Positions 27,301 to 36,700 of a stretch of 64,000 nucleotides of DNA are shown here, one piece after another. Made by a program: the position numbers and the translations under genes. The notes under the pieces were generated by a model, which did no database searches, was not told the origin of the DNA, and saw only the letters and a program-made list of their open reading frames with translations. The DNA comes from Cliona cf. orientalis. Its lineage: Eukaryota; Porifera; Demospongiae; Clionaida; Clionaidae. The stretch covers positions 6,062,135-6,126,134 of the forward strand of contig OZ005692.1 in assembly GCA_963930775.1 (NCBI GenBank). Direction: 5' to 3'. How positions within the stretch are numbered: position 1 is the stretch's first letter; each line of letters begins with the position of its first letter.

Positions 27301-29725
27301 CACTCACCCTCGTCAAGACACACCAATCTCACTTACCACCGATGCTTCAGACCTGGCAATCGGAGCGGTCCTTCAACAGTTCGTTGATGATACCTGGGTA
27401 CCTCTAGCCTTTTTCAGCCAGAAGCTACGGGCACCAGAGAAGAAATACAGTGCTTTTGACCGTGAGCTGCTTGCACTGTTCCTGAGTATACGACACTTTC
27501 GATATTTTCTAGAGGGCCAACAATTTATCGCCTTTACCGACCACAAACCGCTCACATTCTAAAGCTTCAGAACCAATGTCGGGCCGGCAACAGCGTCAAC
27601 TCTCGTACAACTCCGAGTTCACAACGGACATTCGACATATTCAGGGGAAGAATAACCCAGTTACAAATACTTTATCGAGAGCCACTATTGCTGAAGTGCA
27701 CCTGGGGATTGACTAGAACTCCATGGCTACTGCTCAACAACAGGATGCTGAGGTACAAGCCTATCACACTGCAACCTCAAGTTTACAACTTGAGGACATC
27801 CCTTTTGGAACACAAGGTATTGCACTCTTATGTGATACTTCTACTGGTTGCCCTAGACCACTTGTACCTGCCAGCTGGAGACGTCAAGTTTTCGACTTGT
27901 TCCATGGTTTGTCCCACCCCTCTGTGCGTACTACAAGAAAATTCATCACAGCCAGATTTGTATGGAACGGCTTACAAAAGCAGATAGGAATCTGGGCCAA
28001 GCAGTGCATCGCTTGCCAAGCATCGAAGATCCAGACCCACATCAAGGGCCCCCTCGGAAAGTTCAGTGTCCCCAAGCGTCATTTTGATCACATCCACATG
28101 GACCTTGTGGGGCCACTGCCACCTTCCAATGGATTCACTCATTGCTCACCATAATCAACTGTTTTTCCCACTGGCCAGAAGCTATTCCCCTCAGCAATAC
28201 AACTGCCGCCAGTTGTGCTCAAGCCTTAGCCTTTCACTGGATCGCTCGTTTTGGTACCCCGCTCCACATGTCTTCTGACAGAGGGCCGCAGTTCACTTCA
28301 CAACTATGGACATCCATTTCTCACCTCCTAGGTACCCACTTCATCACACCACAGCCTACCATCCTCAGTCCAACGGCCTTGTGGAGAGGTTCCATCGTCA
28401 CTTGAAGTCTGCTCTGCGTGCACGTCTCACTGGCCCTAACTGGATGCAGGAGCTACCTTGGGTGCTCTTAGGCATCAGAATAGCACCTAAAGACGATCTA
28501 GGGTTTTCCTCAGCAGAAATAGTTTACGGAGCCCCTCTCACAGTGCCTGGGGACTTTATACCCAGCTGTGGACACACACATTCAGATGTCCCACTACATC
28601 TTTGGCGACTACGTGACCAAGTCTGTGGCCTTGTCCCTGTCCCAAACTCTCAGCATGGTGCAGTATCCACCTCCGTTCCTCGCAACCTACAGCAGACTGA
28701 GTATGTTTTCTTCCGTCGCAATGCTCATCGCACACCTCTGCAGCGACCATATGAAGGTCCATTTAAAGTTGCGCAGCCAGGCCCCAACTAAGCTTCCACA
28801 ACCATCGCCTAGCCACACAACTAAGGAGCAGCCACAGCGCGCTCGTTCAGGACGTCCAGTCAAGCCCCCACAGCGGTACATCTCGGTTCTGGAGGGGAGT
28901 GGTGTAGCAAAAGCAGTCCCCCTGGACATTGATTGTTCCCCCTCTCAACATCAGTTCATGGATAATAGCGGTATTTTATAGATAGATCAGTAGGATAGTG
29001 TCAAAAGTACAGTTACTGTTTTGGAGGAGAGTAACTTTATTGAGGAGGGGGAGGGCAGTTTCAACTGGTCTTCTGCTGTGATGATGTCCCATCCTGGCTT
29101 TATAGCAGTGGTAGCCATTGTCCAGTTGAGCAAAGATAACGCTAAAGTTGATACATTAACCTTTCATCACGCTCAACCTTTGGTACTCATGTATACATCA
29201 CTGGATAAAAATCTATCTACTTTTATCAAATGTAGGTTATTCTAAGAGCAGCAGCCGGAGAAGTGGATGAACTAGTGAAGAAAATCGGGAAGAGAGTGCA
29301 TATTCCAGTAAATATGTAATTGCTTAAGGTGAAGCTTATACGTATACTTGAAAATCTCTATCATGCACACAGGTCTTTCCTACAATTATAGAGAAGGAAT
29401 CAAGTGCTAAAAATTGGACTGCAGAAATTATGGTAGTGTCATTATAACCAATCTTTAGGGGGAGTTCCCAAGTATCTCATGGGATTAAACACCCCTAGTT
29501 CTTAATCTGCCCTTTTTGTGAGTATGGCTGAGCAAGCACCAGCTAGGATGACTGCCCTACATGTATAATATATGTGGAGTGGATAATGTGCATGTACTGG
29601 TACATGTATGAAATTAAATTTAATTACCACTGTAGGCCAAGTTTCAGTGGCTGCAGAAGGAGGTGAGTGATGTTGTCGCCATGGAAATTAGGCAGAGGAG
29701 AAAGCTGAAGGAACAGCAATTATAA
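314..29725 (+). CDS. Coiled-coil protein gene, 5' end outside window
   Basis: I do not recognise the family. Fourteen exons were found: 314-385, 454-525, 1449-1523, 1605-1679, 3258-3344, 3408-3467, 3530-3616, 6262-6362, 11245-11311, 15918-15970, 20016-20076, 29236-29307, 29373-29432 and 29636-29725 (TAA stop). Every junction is AG/GT and every splice phase matches, giving 343 residues in one frame. The peptide is rich in Glu, Lys, Gln and Leu in heptad-like spacing, for example ELEECLEA and [10 protein letters not shown], so a long coiled coil is likely. No membrane segment or catalytic motif is visible. The last exon ends with the basic stretch [14 protein letters not shown] further exon may exist near 597-660 ([11 protein letters not shown]), but no in-phase acceptor was found. 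The small exons sit in transposon-filled introns of up to 9 kb. The gene is tail-to-tail with the MICAL gene. Confidence 0.75.
1915..2723 (+). repeat. MITE family A, copy 1 (interrupted)
   Basis: The element starts TACCGTATGGCGGGTAATTT and ends with the inverted complement, so it has terminal inverted repeats of about 28 bp. Copies of the same family lie at 4457-4877 (same orientation) and 18632-19661 (opposite orientation). This copy is interrupted by a family B element at 2114-2505. It sits in an intron of the coiled-coil gene. Confidence 0.85.
2114..2505 (+). repeat. MITE family B, copy 1, nested in family A
   Basis: The ends are TACCGTAGAAACTGGTTGTT and its inverted complement, with internal GCGCTTAAC-type subrepeats. 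The uninterrupted family A copy near 4660 reads CTAATATTC where this copy reads CTAATA-element-TATTC. That is a direct empty-site comparison showing duplication of a TA target, as for Tc1/mariner-type transposition. A second copy is at 15389-15765. Confidence 0.85.
4457..4877 (+). repeat. MITE family A, copy 2
   Basis: This copy matches copy 1 along its length but lacks the family B insertion, so it serves as the empty-site reference. A poly-C run at about 4419-4439 lies just before it. The left terminus is mutated to TATCGTA. Confidence 0.8.
5358..5600 (+). repeat. Dispersed repeat family L, 3' part
   Basis: The segment matches the right half of the elements at 51985-52657 and 62261-62682. 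Shared blocks are a stretch like GCTCAGATGCCTAGAT, a block like GGCGATTTTTGC, and a GACAGACAAA block followed by a CGATTAC, CCCCTTG, CATGCGCGC end. The left part is missing or too diverged to see. Confidence 0.6.
5992..6048. repeat. 57-bp foldback insertion with 10-bp target duplication
   Basis: The sequence folds into a near-perfect hairpin from TAGTCTTG to its complement CGAGACTA, with arms of about 24 bp around a short loop. It is flanked by exact 10-bp direct repeats, AGTTGTACGT, at 5982-5991 and 6049-6058. This is a mobile insertion of minimal size; a related one lies at 12922-12983. Confidence 0.85.
6363..7829. other. Intron tract, no gene seen
   Basis: This part of the intron after the exon ending at 6362 holds no exon-like frame. 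A degenerate piece of MITE family C lies near 6433-6484 (TATAGCCAGAAATATTGGC). Nothing else was recognised. Confidence 0.5.
7830..8760 (+). repeat. Tandem repeat, units of about 370-440 bp
   Basis: Three head-to-tail units begin at 7830, 8197 and 8641, each opening with TATACAAACATATGGG and continuing through TAACTTTAATTCTAAGG and CATTCTGCGTGCCCATGTAA. The first two units are complete and the third is truncated. The units have diverged by substitutions and indels, so the array is not recent. Confidence 0.8.
9128..9200 (-). repeat. tRNA-derived SINE head
   Basis: On the minus strand a good box A (TGGTGCAATGG) is followed at tRNA spacing by a good box B (GGTTCGAATCT). The intervening region does not fold into a clean anticodon arm, so this is more likely a tRNA-derived SINE than a working tRNA. 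T-rich tracts follow. Confidence 0.55.
9385..9447. repeat. (TTACA)n microsatellite
   Basis: About twelve copies of the pentamer TTACA in tandem, with one imperfect unit (TTAAT) near the right end. Confidence 0.95.
10821..11182. repeat. MITE with about 80-bp inverted ends (family K)
   Basis: GGATGAAGTAGGGATAGC at the left is repeated in inverted form at the right, and similarity continues for about 80 bp on each side through AAGATTTGTAGTGATAATC. A diverged relative of one arm is seen around 5585-5665. Confidence 0.8.
11566..11815. repeat. Long inverted repeat (hairpin element)
   Basis: The left arm (11566-11660, with ACCCCGAAGGGGGAGAGGGC) is matched by an inverted right arm (11741-11815, with GCCCTCTCCCCCTTTGGGGT). 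Immediately upstream, 11400-11540 is similar to the right part of the family G element at 17709-18505. Confidence 0.75.
12676..13887 (+). pseudogene. Uncharacterised transposon-type ORF, broken
   Basis: Plus-strand coding pieces lie at 12676-12918, about 13160-13610 and 13696-13887. The second contains [18 protein letters not shown] and the third [18 protein letters not shown] followed by a Lys-rich end. I believe similar [12 protein letters not shown] ends occur in repetitive hypothetical proteins of sponges and cnidarians, but this is from memory and not verified. The pieces are in different frames and separated by stops, and a foldback element lies after the first one, so the copy is probably dead. 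It could instead contain exons of an unknown gene in the intron. Confidence 0.4.
12922..12983. repeat. 62-bp foldback insertion with 9-bp target duplication
   Basis: TAGTCTCGCGGAGCCAGACC pairs with its inverted copy at the right, giving a hairpin with arms of about 25 bp. Exact 9-bp direct repeats GCTTGAATG flank it at 12913-12921 and 12984-12992. It belongs with the insertion at 5992-6048. A separate perfect short hairpin of GCCTCGTGC arms lies at 12544-12576. Confidence 0.85.
14013..14447 (+). repeat. Dispersed repeat family L copy
   Basis: It opens with CTAGAGCTCATAGAGCACAT and ends with CATGTGTGCATGCGGGGTAA, the same ends as the copy at 51985-52657. The interior is shared only in part. 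Confidence 0.6.
14943..15182. repeat. Small MITE with CCCACTGCAGCG ends
   Basis: CCCACTGCAGCG at the left is matched by its exact inverted complement CGCTGCAGTGGG at the right, and CAGGGCTGCCA faces TTGGCAGCACTG further in. The interior is rich in AATCCTAATATT units. Confidence 0.75.
15389..15765 (-). repeat. MITE family B, copy 2
   Basis: It matches family B copy 1 in inverted orientation, from GTAGAAACTGGTTGTTAAGC to the inverted end ACAACCAGTTTCTATGGTA. The outermost bases are mutated on both sides. Confidence 0.85.
16422..16643. repeat. MITE family C, copy 1
   Basis: A 222-bp near-palindromic element. TACCGTATAGCCGGAAATAT at the left is matched by ATTTTCCGGCTATACGGTA at the right, with repeated GGCGGATTTAAATTTGG blocks inside. 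A copy of nearly identical size lies in a MICAL intron at 36776-36996. Confidence 0.9.
16646..17203. repeat. MITE with CAGTCGAGCCTC ends, flanked by TA
   Basis: The 558-bp element runs from CAGTCGAGCCTC to GAGGCTCGACTG and has TA on both sides, as expected for a Tc1/mariner or pogo relative. The inner ends carry TCGGAGG and TTCTCGGAGG subrepeats. It abuts the family C element directly. Confidence 0.8.
17709..18505. repeat. Inverted-repeat element family G
   Basis: TAGAATCCCGCGATTACGCC plus a poly-C run at the left faces GGGGGGCGTATTTGCGGGAT at the right. The interior is CpG-rich and contains a CRE-like GTGACGTCAC (about 17941) and a YY1-like AAAATGGCGGC (about 18211). Related sequence is at 11400-11540. 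Confidence 0.6.
18632..19661 (-). repeat. MITE family A, copy 3 (interrupted)
   Basis: This is family A in inverted orientation: its left end matches the right end of copy 1 and its right end reads GAAAATTACCCGCCATACAG. It has been split by the palindromic element at 18995-19598. Confidence 0.85.
18995..19598. repeat. Palindromic element with CATGCATG core, nested in family A
   Basis: The element has perfect inverted ends of about 36 bp starting CCCTACTCAAAATGGAGCGC. Comparison with intact family A copies shows that only a TG dinucleotide is duplicated at the insertion. The core is made of ATGCATG words and a degenerate minisatellite of GGAATACGCCTGTA-like units (about 19196-19340). The overlapping ORFs here on both strands come from the repeat. 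Confidence 0.85.
21657..22061. repeat. MITE family F, copy 1
   Basis: TACCGTATTCGCTCGATCAG at the left is matched at the right by an inverted end TCTGATCGAGCCAATACGGT. Internal GGCGACTATTCGAGAG blocks are repeated on both sides. The same end is found at 49463-49487 on a longer element carrying a Cys-rich ORF, and a degenerate piece lies near 20676-20770. Confidence 0.85.
22083..22252. repeat. Short inverted-repeat element
   Basis: GGGCAAGCGCCCACTCCTGG at the left faces GGGCGCTTGCTTACCCAG at the right, and CTGGGTAAGTG occurs twice inside. No target duplication could be assigned. Confidence 0.55.
22708..22891 (-). repeat. 3' LTR of inner Gypsy element
   Basis: This 184-bp copy runs on the minus strand from TGTGACAAAAG to CACTTTGTGTCA, so it has TG...CA ends. 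It aligns with the other LTR at roughly 93 percent identity by eye, with one 10-bp indel. RNase H coding sequence stops directly beside it. Confidence 0.9.
22887..24040 (-). pseudogene. Inner Gypsy: RT remnants and RNase H
   Basis: RNase H is intact over 22887-23378, with [28 protein letters not shown] and [11 protein letters not shown]. Upstream on the minus strand are an RT thumb region in broken frames (about 23380-23660) and two tandem copies of the RT start ([18 protein letters not shown]) at about 23668-23830 and 23859-24036. The fingers and palm with the YxDD site are missing. Confidence 0.85.
24077..24900 (-). pseudogene. Inner Gypsy: integrase, core deleted
   Basis: The frame begins with the pre-integrase segment ([23 protein letters not shown]) and then jumps to the integrase C-terminal half ([55 protein letters not shown]). 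The zinc-binding HHCC module and most of the DDE core are absent, which indicates an internal deletion. In a neighbouring frame the peptide continues into the RT start without LTR sequence between them. Confidence 0.85.
24988..25548 (-). pseudogene. Inner Gypsy: gag zinc knuckle and protease
   Basis: A CCHC knuckle ([14 protein letters not shown]) is followed about 50 residues later by an aspartic protease active site ([12 protein letters not shown]). The frame closes soon after the protease. Confidence 0.85.
25627..26288 (-). pseudogene. Inner Gypsy: gag
   Basis: Two overlapping minus-strand frames encode the start of gag (26001-26288, from [10 protein letters not shown]) and a capsid-like region (25627-26028, with [18 protein letters not shown] and [20 protein letters not shown]). 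One frameshift near 26010-26028 separates them. The start lies just downstream of the primer-binding site. Confidence 0.8.
26331..26348 (-). promoter_or_regulatory. Primer-binding site, tRNA-Leu type
   Basis: Three bases inside the 5' LTR the minus strand reads TGGTGGCAGCGGTGGGAT. From memory this is complementary to the 3' end of animal tRNA-Leu (AAG/UAG) with CCA. Position and match support use as the minus-strand primer site. Confidence 0.75.
26352..26547 (-). repeat. 5' LTR of inner Gypsy element
   Basis: This 196-bp copy aligns with the LTR at 22708-22891. It has an extra 10-bp GTGTTCAATA duplication and a mutated outer end (TATGATG instead of TGTGACA). The GCATC target duplication follows immediately. 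Confidence 0.9.
26548..28791 (+). pseudogene. Outer Gypsy: RT, RNase H and integrase, frameshifted
   Basis: RT is readable at 26548-26930 ([32 protein letters not shown]) and then shifts frame. RNase H is at 26995-27562 ([39 protein letters not shown]) and stops. Integrase follows in at least three frames over 27723-28560 ([13 protein letters not shown] zinc end, [23 protein letters not shown]). Confidence 0.9.
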
Positions 29726-30180
29726 AGCATATGTCAAGTATATTATGTTCATTAATTATATCCATTACAGTGACCATTAATTAATTTCAGGGTCAAATGA
29801 ATTCTTGAGCAAGGAAAATTATATTATATTATAGCAAAGAATCTTAGCGTGGTCTGTCAAATCACAAGCATAGTATTATTACAGCTATCATTGATATGTA
29901 CACCAATATTAATATAAACCGCGTCTAACTATTATTAATTTTATTGGTCACTTTGTGATTATAAAGGGTGGGTCATATAGCTATAGTCCTGTATATCTTT
30001 GCTGGAACCTAAGTTCTGTATCAACCACTGCAGCTGGTGTAGTCCTTATCAGTTTTGGTTTGATGACTTAAACAGCAATTATAAAGCGTATGTTCATTAA
30101 TTATATCCATTACAGTGACCATTAATTAATTTCAGGGTCAAATGAATTCTTGAGCAAGGAAAATTATTATGCGCAAAGGA
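29712..30180 (+). repeat. Direct duplication of the 3' end of the coiled-coil gene
   Basis: About 100 bp at 29712-29825, starting in the last codons of the coiled-coil gene (AACAGCAATTATAAAGC) and running through GTCAAATGAATTCTTGAGCA, is repeated at 30071-30165. Copy 2 lacks a short segment (about 17 bp) of copy 1. Confidence 0.85.
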
Positions 30181-30725
30181 ATTTGTAGGTACACATCAAA
30201 TTCTTATCACCCATGAGATGATCATAACCATAGATTACACTCATCTATAGCAGTCCAAGTCTGACTTTAATTACAATATCATAATAATATTGTATAATAA
30301 TTATAGGGTTTTCGTGGCTCTAACATTGATCATAAGTTCATTTAATCTGACTGTGTGATCCACAAAGATAAAAAGGTGCATGGCTCAACAATGACAGCAT
30401 AAGAAGTAATTATTTTTCTAATAATAATATTACAATAATCCTGACAAATTAGTGATTAATAAGATACATGTAATTAACAGATTAAAATATCCATTTGGAC
30501 TAAAACAGTTCATGTCAAATGCTCTTATAACTCCTTTCTGACATACGTGTGGCATCTGATTATTGTGGATTCTCTTGGAGACCACATTCATCTGTACACA
30601 TGACATATAATTGCACAGTATATATTATGCTAGTTATAGCAGGCCACAACAGTGAAAGCTTGGGAGTGGTCTGGGGATGAGGCTTTAATTATGCTAGTTA
30701 CAATTACACATACTACATATATATA
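29726..30725. other. Intergenic region between convergent genes
   Basis: This kilobase separates the stop of the coiled-coil gene from the stop of MICAL. Apart from the duplication at 29712-30180 it is AT-rich and shows no coding frame. It should hold the polyadenylation signals of both genes, but none could be assigned with confidence. Confidence 0.6.
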
Positions 30726-33700
30726 TTATACATACAAACCTTCACTTGTTTCAGATGAGGCATCTTCAATCCCTACATCTGTGGATTCTTCAAATCCCTT
30801 TTTATCTGGAATCTTATCTTCTTCCATGTCTTGCATTCTATCTTCTTCCATCTGATCCACGATCTCATTTCTCTCCATTACCACTTTGAGTTTTTGCTCA
30901 CTAAGAAAGTCAAATCTCTGCCGTTCTTCATCTGCTAGAGTTTCAACTGTGATGTACAACACAGTGAAGTGCATGAGTGCATGTCTATAATTATAAGCTT
31001 GCCATAAGACTTAGTATTATATATACTATAGCTATGGCAAGAAAGTGTATCTCAAATTCCTACATATTCATGACATTATTGTCATGGGAATACCACGAGA
31101 GCATAGTGTGTACTTATAGCAAAAGATCAGATACTAAATAACAAATTAAACATAAAGCTTATGTACGTGGAATTTGGCCAATTTCATTCAGCTCCTTGTC
31201 AATTTCATATTGCCTGTCCTCCAGTTCCAACTCCTTCACCCTATTAATGTAGGGAATATGGAGTACAGGACAATGTTGCAAGATTAAGCTAACCACAATA
31301 AGTATTGTGATCACAGGCAAACACTTACTCAGCCACAAGAAAAGTATACACTTTTAACGGTAATTGAACCAATACTGTATATATGGGAAGATTATTCTCA
31401 GCGTGCAATTTTTTTGTGAAAATCAAAGAAAGTCATCAGAATTGATTTTTGTCGTTTTATTATTGTGATTGAAACCCAGTCTAAGGGCAGTACGTGTGTG
31501 CTATACCAGCTAATGGACCGTTGTAATATCAATGCATGATCTTCAGCTCATTTAATTTCTTCATTACCAAGCCACTTCTAAAAAAATGACAGTAGAAGCA
31601 TTGCTTGCTAGTACTGTGAATAGTTGCCCGTATTTTCCACAATATTTTTTGGCCATGCCCCTCACTTCAATAGTTTCCTAGTACGCATAATAATTGGGGT
31701 GAGCCTGAGCGAGCCCCACATATTGAATGGGAATGAACTGCATGAATGAGATAGTTGTAAATAATTATCACAGAGTCATTAGACTCTGTAAGTAGGGATG
31801 GCCTGGACACTCCATATACATAATACATTACAAATACCCAAATATCTCAAAACAGGTAACTTCGTGAAATTTCTAAGTGTAATCTCCGCATGCATGATTC
31901 ACTTCTGCATGGGCAAGAGAATTGCAGTCTTCGTGCAGACTGACTCCATTCTGTAGCACACAGTGCATGTGGCAAGCGTTTTCTTGACAGTTATGTAATC
32001 GTGATCATGAGTGCATTAATGATTGGATGTGTCTGATACGCCATTTTGTGCATGCTCAGAATGTGCTGCCATGGTGAAGTCATGCATAGCACATAATATA
32101 CGCTAATTTGTGCACTCATATTTGGACCCTGAACCAGAATGGCAAATTTATCAACTAACTTTAGAGTGAGCTCAGCTACACGTTTTTCCAATCCACTTCT
32201 CTCATTTATGAGATTGAGCCACTGCTCCATTAACTCATCCTCTTCAGCAGCTGCACATACATCAACAAGATAATTCCAATACAGCCACAGACAACTGTAC
32301 ATGTGAAATATAATATTACTATCTTTCATATCTCGGAGAGCCTCTTCTATTTCTCTGCCATCCTCTTCAAGCTCATCACGCTGAGTCTCAAGTTGACTCA
32401 TCTCTCGTTGGATGATTTGTGCTTCAGTGAATCGTTCTTGTTGCTTACGACGTTCCTACATTTATTCATGAGATCATCATAATAACATTAGCATTCATCT
32501 GGTTTGTTTGTCAAAAATGTTGTTACCCGTATAGCTACATCTGAGTCACTATATGAACTGACAACAGGACGAGTCAAATTTTTCTGCCCACGGTGTAGTG
32601 GTCTTGAAGCTGGAGTACAGTTGAAGAAAGTGCATCATACCAAAATTAATTGTAATGACATGCATGGTAGTTTATATCAAGGATACACTATGTACCCCCA
32701 AGGCCATTAATTTTACAGAAGTATAAGGCCCACAGTGTCACAAGCTATGCTATAGTATGCTTTGAGCACTTAGCAATTGCATAATACAATAATATATATA
32801 ATATTATGCTACCTTGAATATTGCACTCCCCTAATATTTACAGTGATTTGCCCATAGTTCTCCTTTCACAACACCACATAACCCATGTTATCATGCATGT
32901 GTATGAACCAGTGTGCATGGTTTGAAAGTTGAGAGCAGTCATGAACATGCTTACCAATTTGTTTATCAGGAGTGGCAGTCTGTTTTGAAGCTCCAGTTGT
33001 ACATGTATATGTAGGAGTTCGAGACTCTTCATTAACCACAGAAAGTACTCTTGGTCTGCAAGAAAACAATGCCCTGTATACATGCTGTCTGCATACTATG
33101 TGGATATATAACTTGGGCTACCTTCCTTCAGCTCCAAGCTGCTGTTTATCTTTTGCTTCAAAGAAAGCAGAGAGCCTCTTCACAGAGCCTGTACTCCTTT
33201 TAGTAGCAGTTGTTGAAATAGGTTTGCTTGAGTCTTGAGAAGGCTCAGCAACCCGAGGACTAATGGGTGTCGATGCTAACTCAAAAGGTGGACTATCATT
33301 TTCTATAAGAGAGAAAATTAATGTACAGTATATAATACACAAAAATGGAATACGATCATTAAACTTACTTATAGACTTTGGTTTCAATGCTTTTGAGTCT
33401 GATGATGATCGCTTTCTGAACCAACTTGGCTTCTTGAGCTTTGATGACTTGGGGGTCTTGGGAGACTCGGATACATCAGGAGATTTGGCTGATTCTGAAG
33501 GTGGTGCCTCCAAAGGTTTGGGTACTTTTTTAGATTTCTTTAATTTTGATTTTTTATTCATACTGGCAGCCTCTTCAGCTCCACCAGAAACTTCACTCTC
33601 ATCCTCTTCATGTATGGTTTCCTTTTGTACGTGTAATTCTGCAGCCTGCATCAAGAATCATTAAAAAAAAATACCATGCATAAAGTGTACTTCTCTTTAA

Positions 33701-36700
33701 TAGAAGATATCTACCTTTTCATTTTCACTAACAACAGTTGATGGTTGATTTGAAACTCCTCCTTTTGATTGCTCCCTAGCCCTAGAGTAGTTGATCACAT
33801 CTGGATGTGATAGGAACAATTGACGGTAGTGTGGAGAACAAAAGAATTTCCCTTTTTCTCCTCCCTCCTTTTTGGTGAAAGAGTAGTTTCCCATTTGCAA
33901 TTGGCAGTTACAGTAAGAGCATCTAAAGCAGTTTCTGTGAAAGAAGCAGCCATTTGCTGACATCCTTTCCATCACATACACACGTTTGCTACAAAAGTGG
34001 CAAAAGTCACTTGAGTCTAATGGTGGAGCTTGAAATTGTGGTCCTCTTGTAGATTGAGATTTGGTTGACTTGGGTGTTGTACTTGCAGCAGCAGGAACCT
34101 AAATCATATTCATACACATGTTGGATAGCTTCCATATTATTGTATTCCCAGCTTATACATATATATACCTGCCTAAAATTTATACACATATCAGCACTCA
34201 TTCCAAATGCACTAGTAATCCACACCTATCAATTGCACCACTGTACATGTATGACAGTTATACTGCCAATGTCACTGTAGTATAGCTGCACATTAATTTA
34301 ATAGACTTGTGCCCAACCCTTTTGGGTGCAAGAAGGGGCTGAGGCAAGATCCATACACAAGGTACATGTACGTACAGTGTAGTATATGACTAAATGGGGC
34401 TCAAGCGGACACAGTTGAAATAGTATACAGCCGATTAAAATACATGACTTGTAGTGCTCATGGCCAGTACATGTTGTAGCAGAGAGAAGCTAGGTCTTGG
34501 TCATTCCAGTAGCACTTATAATCTGATTCTAAACATCTAATATTTTTTATGCCAATAGAGGGAACGTAGACCCCTTGTACATGCACATGGGATTGAATAG
34601 TATATATGCACTACCACACCCAGTATAGGGATGTATTTATACCATGCAGTAAAAATGCCAGTTTATGCACGCTAACCTCTTCCTTCACACTTGAAGGTAT
34701 TCCTGATTGCTCCTTCGAGTGCTTGCCCCGTTTGAATCTTGGTCTCTCTTTAGTTGTCCATTTTCTACAAAAGGAAACGGGGAGATGCAGTGAATACGTA
34801 CATGCTTTAATCACACAAGATACAATTAAAACTAGCGTATTAGCTAGTGACCCAGCATCAGTTACCTTTCAATAGATGGGGTAGCCGTGGCAAGTGACTT
34901 CTTCTTACGTGAAAATAAACGAAATTTTTTCTTCTTGTTTTTCTTCTTTGGAGAAGGTTCAACTTGCTCATTTTCAGCAGAGGCTGTACATTTGTCAGCT
35001 GAGGTAACCTGCTTTTCTACCAGCGTCTCAGCTGGTGTACCTGGCTTTTCAGTAGTGGCAACATGTTTATTTGTAGAGGTAGAGGTACCGGGACACTTTT
35101 CAGTTGAGCTGATTTGTTTCCCTGCCAAGATCGGGGATGTACTTTCAACTGTGATAGATTTCTCAGCAGAGGTAACATTCTTCTCAGAGGGTGCAAACGG
35201 CTTTCGAGAGGGGGCAACTTGCTTCTTGGAAGTGGTAATGGACTTTTGGGAGGAGGTAGAGGATGTTGCAACAGATACAGATTTCTTACCAAAGCTAACT
35301 TGTTTCTCAGAAGAAGTCAATGGTTTTTGGGAGGAGGTAAATGAATTATCAGTAGATTTCAGTTTTTCTGTGGAGGTACATGTAACATGCTTTACTGTAG
35401 CGGTGGGCTTCTTATTGGAGGTAACTTCACCCATAGCCGATTCTTTCGTTGAAACGGTAGATTTCTCGGAAGTTGTAGGCTTCTTAGCCTTTAAATCATG
35501 CTCTGCATCAGTAAGAATGGTGACTGGTTGGCTTTCATGGAAAAGTTCATAAAATAGGCTGAGATATGTCACAAGAGCCAATCTGTCTGGACTTCCCATC
35601 TCTGCAGGATTGAGAAGACTAGATATTCCCAAATGTTTCTCTGCTGTGGAGAAACCTAATTGGTTATTTTCCACAGGATTTTCAGCCGATAATTTCTCAA
35701 AGTTAGGACTGCAAATGATACAAATACATAATTATAATTCTGTATGGCTAAAAGTAATTTATGACTTTATGACTATATATATCGCCTTATGTGAAAATAA
35801 GAAACAAAATACTGTATAGCAGTGGGAAACTTTGGCAAGATTTTTTAGTTGGCGCGATTTGGCGAATTCAGTATAGATTAAAAACTCACCAAATGAACTT
35901 AATGCATGTGTGTCTATGGCAATTGCCAAATTTAAACTTTGCCATTACCAATGGAGATCTCTTGAGCCATGCATGTATTTCACCAAATTTAATGCTTTCC
36001 AAAGTTACCCACCATTTAAATACAGTATACGATGCTCAGGGGCAGATGCAGGGCTATTAAGGAGCAACCCAAAATTAATACCACAGGACATTTTAATAAT
36101 TGTATCGTTTATAATTAATGGTTGTATTTTAGAGTCAGGCACATACATGTATATCAACATACATGAGATCCGGTCGAAAACGGTGAATAAGAGCACACAG
36201 AGCCAGCCCACTACTCCAAGAAGAAGATAGATCAACAACCTTGATACCATAGGGCTCAATCTGCTTCTTAAGCCACTGCTTAAGGGATTTATGACTTTTC
36301 AGTGTGTTGAAATCTGAGGTATATGTAGAAAGGAGAAATGAGCTACATGCATGCAGGTACTAACGTACACTGATGCAACCATTACCATCAACATTGACAT
36401 AATATGCTCTGTGCACTGTCCCTTTCTCCAAGAGTTTCTTATGAATTGAAGATGAAGCACCCTGTTGGTTAAGGTGATGGATATTTGGTAATAAATTACC
36501 TATGTCCAGTACAAGTATAGCACAAAAGATAATGCTTGGCTATTATAGATAGGCAGGGGTGCATGTAAGTTCATGGGCACCACAGCTGTGAAGGTATGTG
36601 TATTGTATATGTACTGTATACATGGATATGCACTGTCAAACACGCCCATACACCCACCAATTATTATAATATATCAAGTAGTCTATAAGCCTAGAATATA

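Larger units (their letters stand above)
22355..28980 (+). mobile_element. Ty3/Gypsy relic (outer element), split by a second element
   Basis: Plus-strand pol fragments occupy 22355-22707 and 26548-28980. The left piece has a protease end ([10 protein letters not shown]) and the start of reverse transcriptase, ending at codons for MEAMGI. The right piece resumes at the same point and carries RT, RNase H and integrase in the usual Gypsy order. No gag and no LTR pair were found, so it is truncated at the 5' end. It has several frameshifts and stops and is certainly inactive. It lies in the last large intron of the coiled-coil gene. Confidence 0.9.

Noticed and set aside
34887..35552. A 221-codon plus-strand ORF antisense to MICAL exon 12
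   Set aside because: It is open because the exon encodes a low-complexity Lys/Ser/Thr repeat. The minus-strand frame is the one that splices in phase with the CH and LIM exons.
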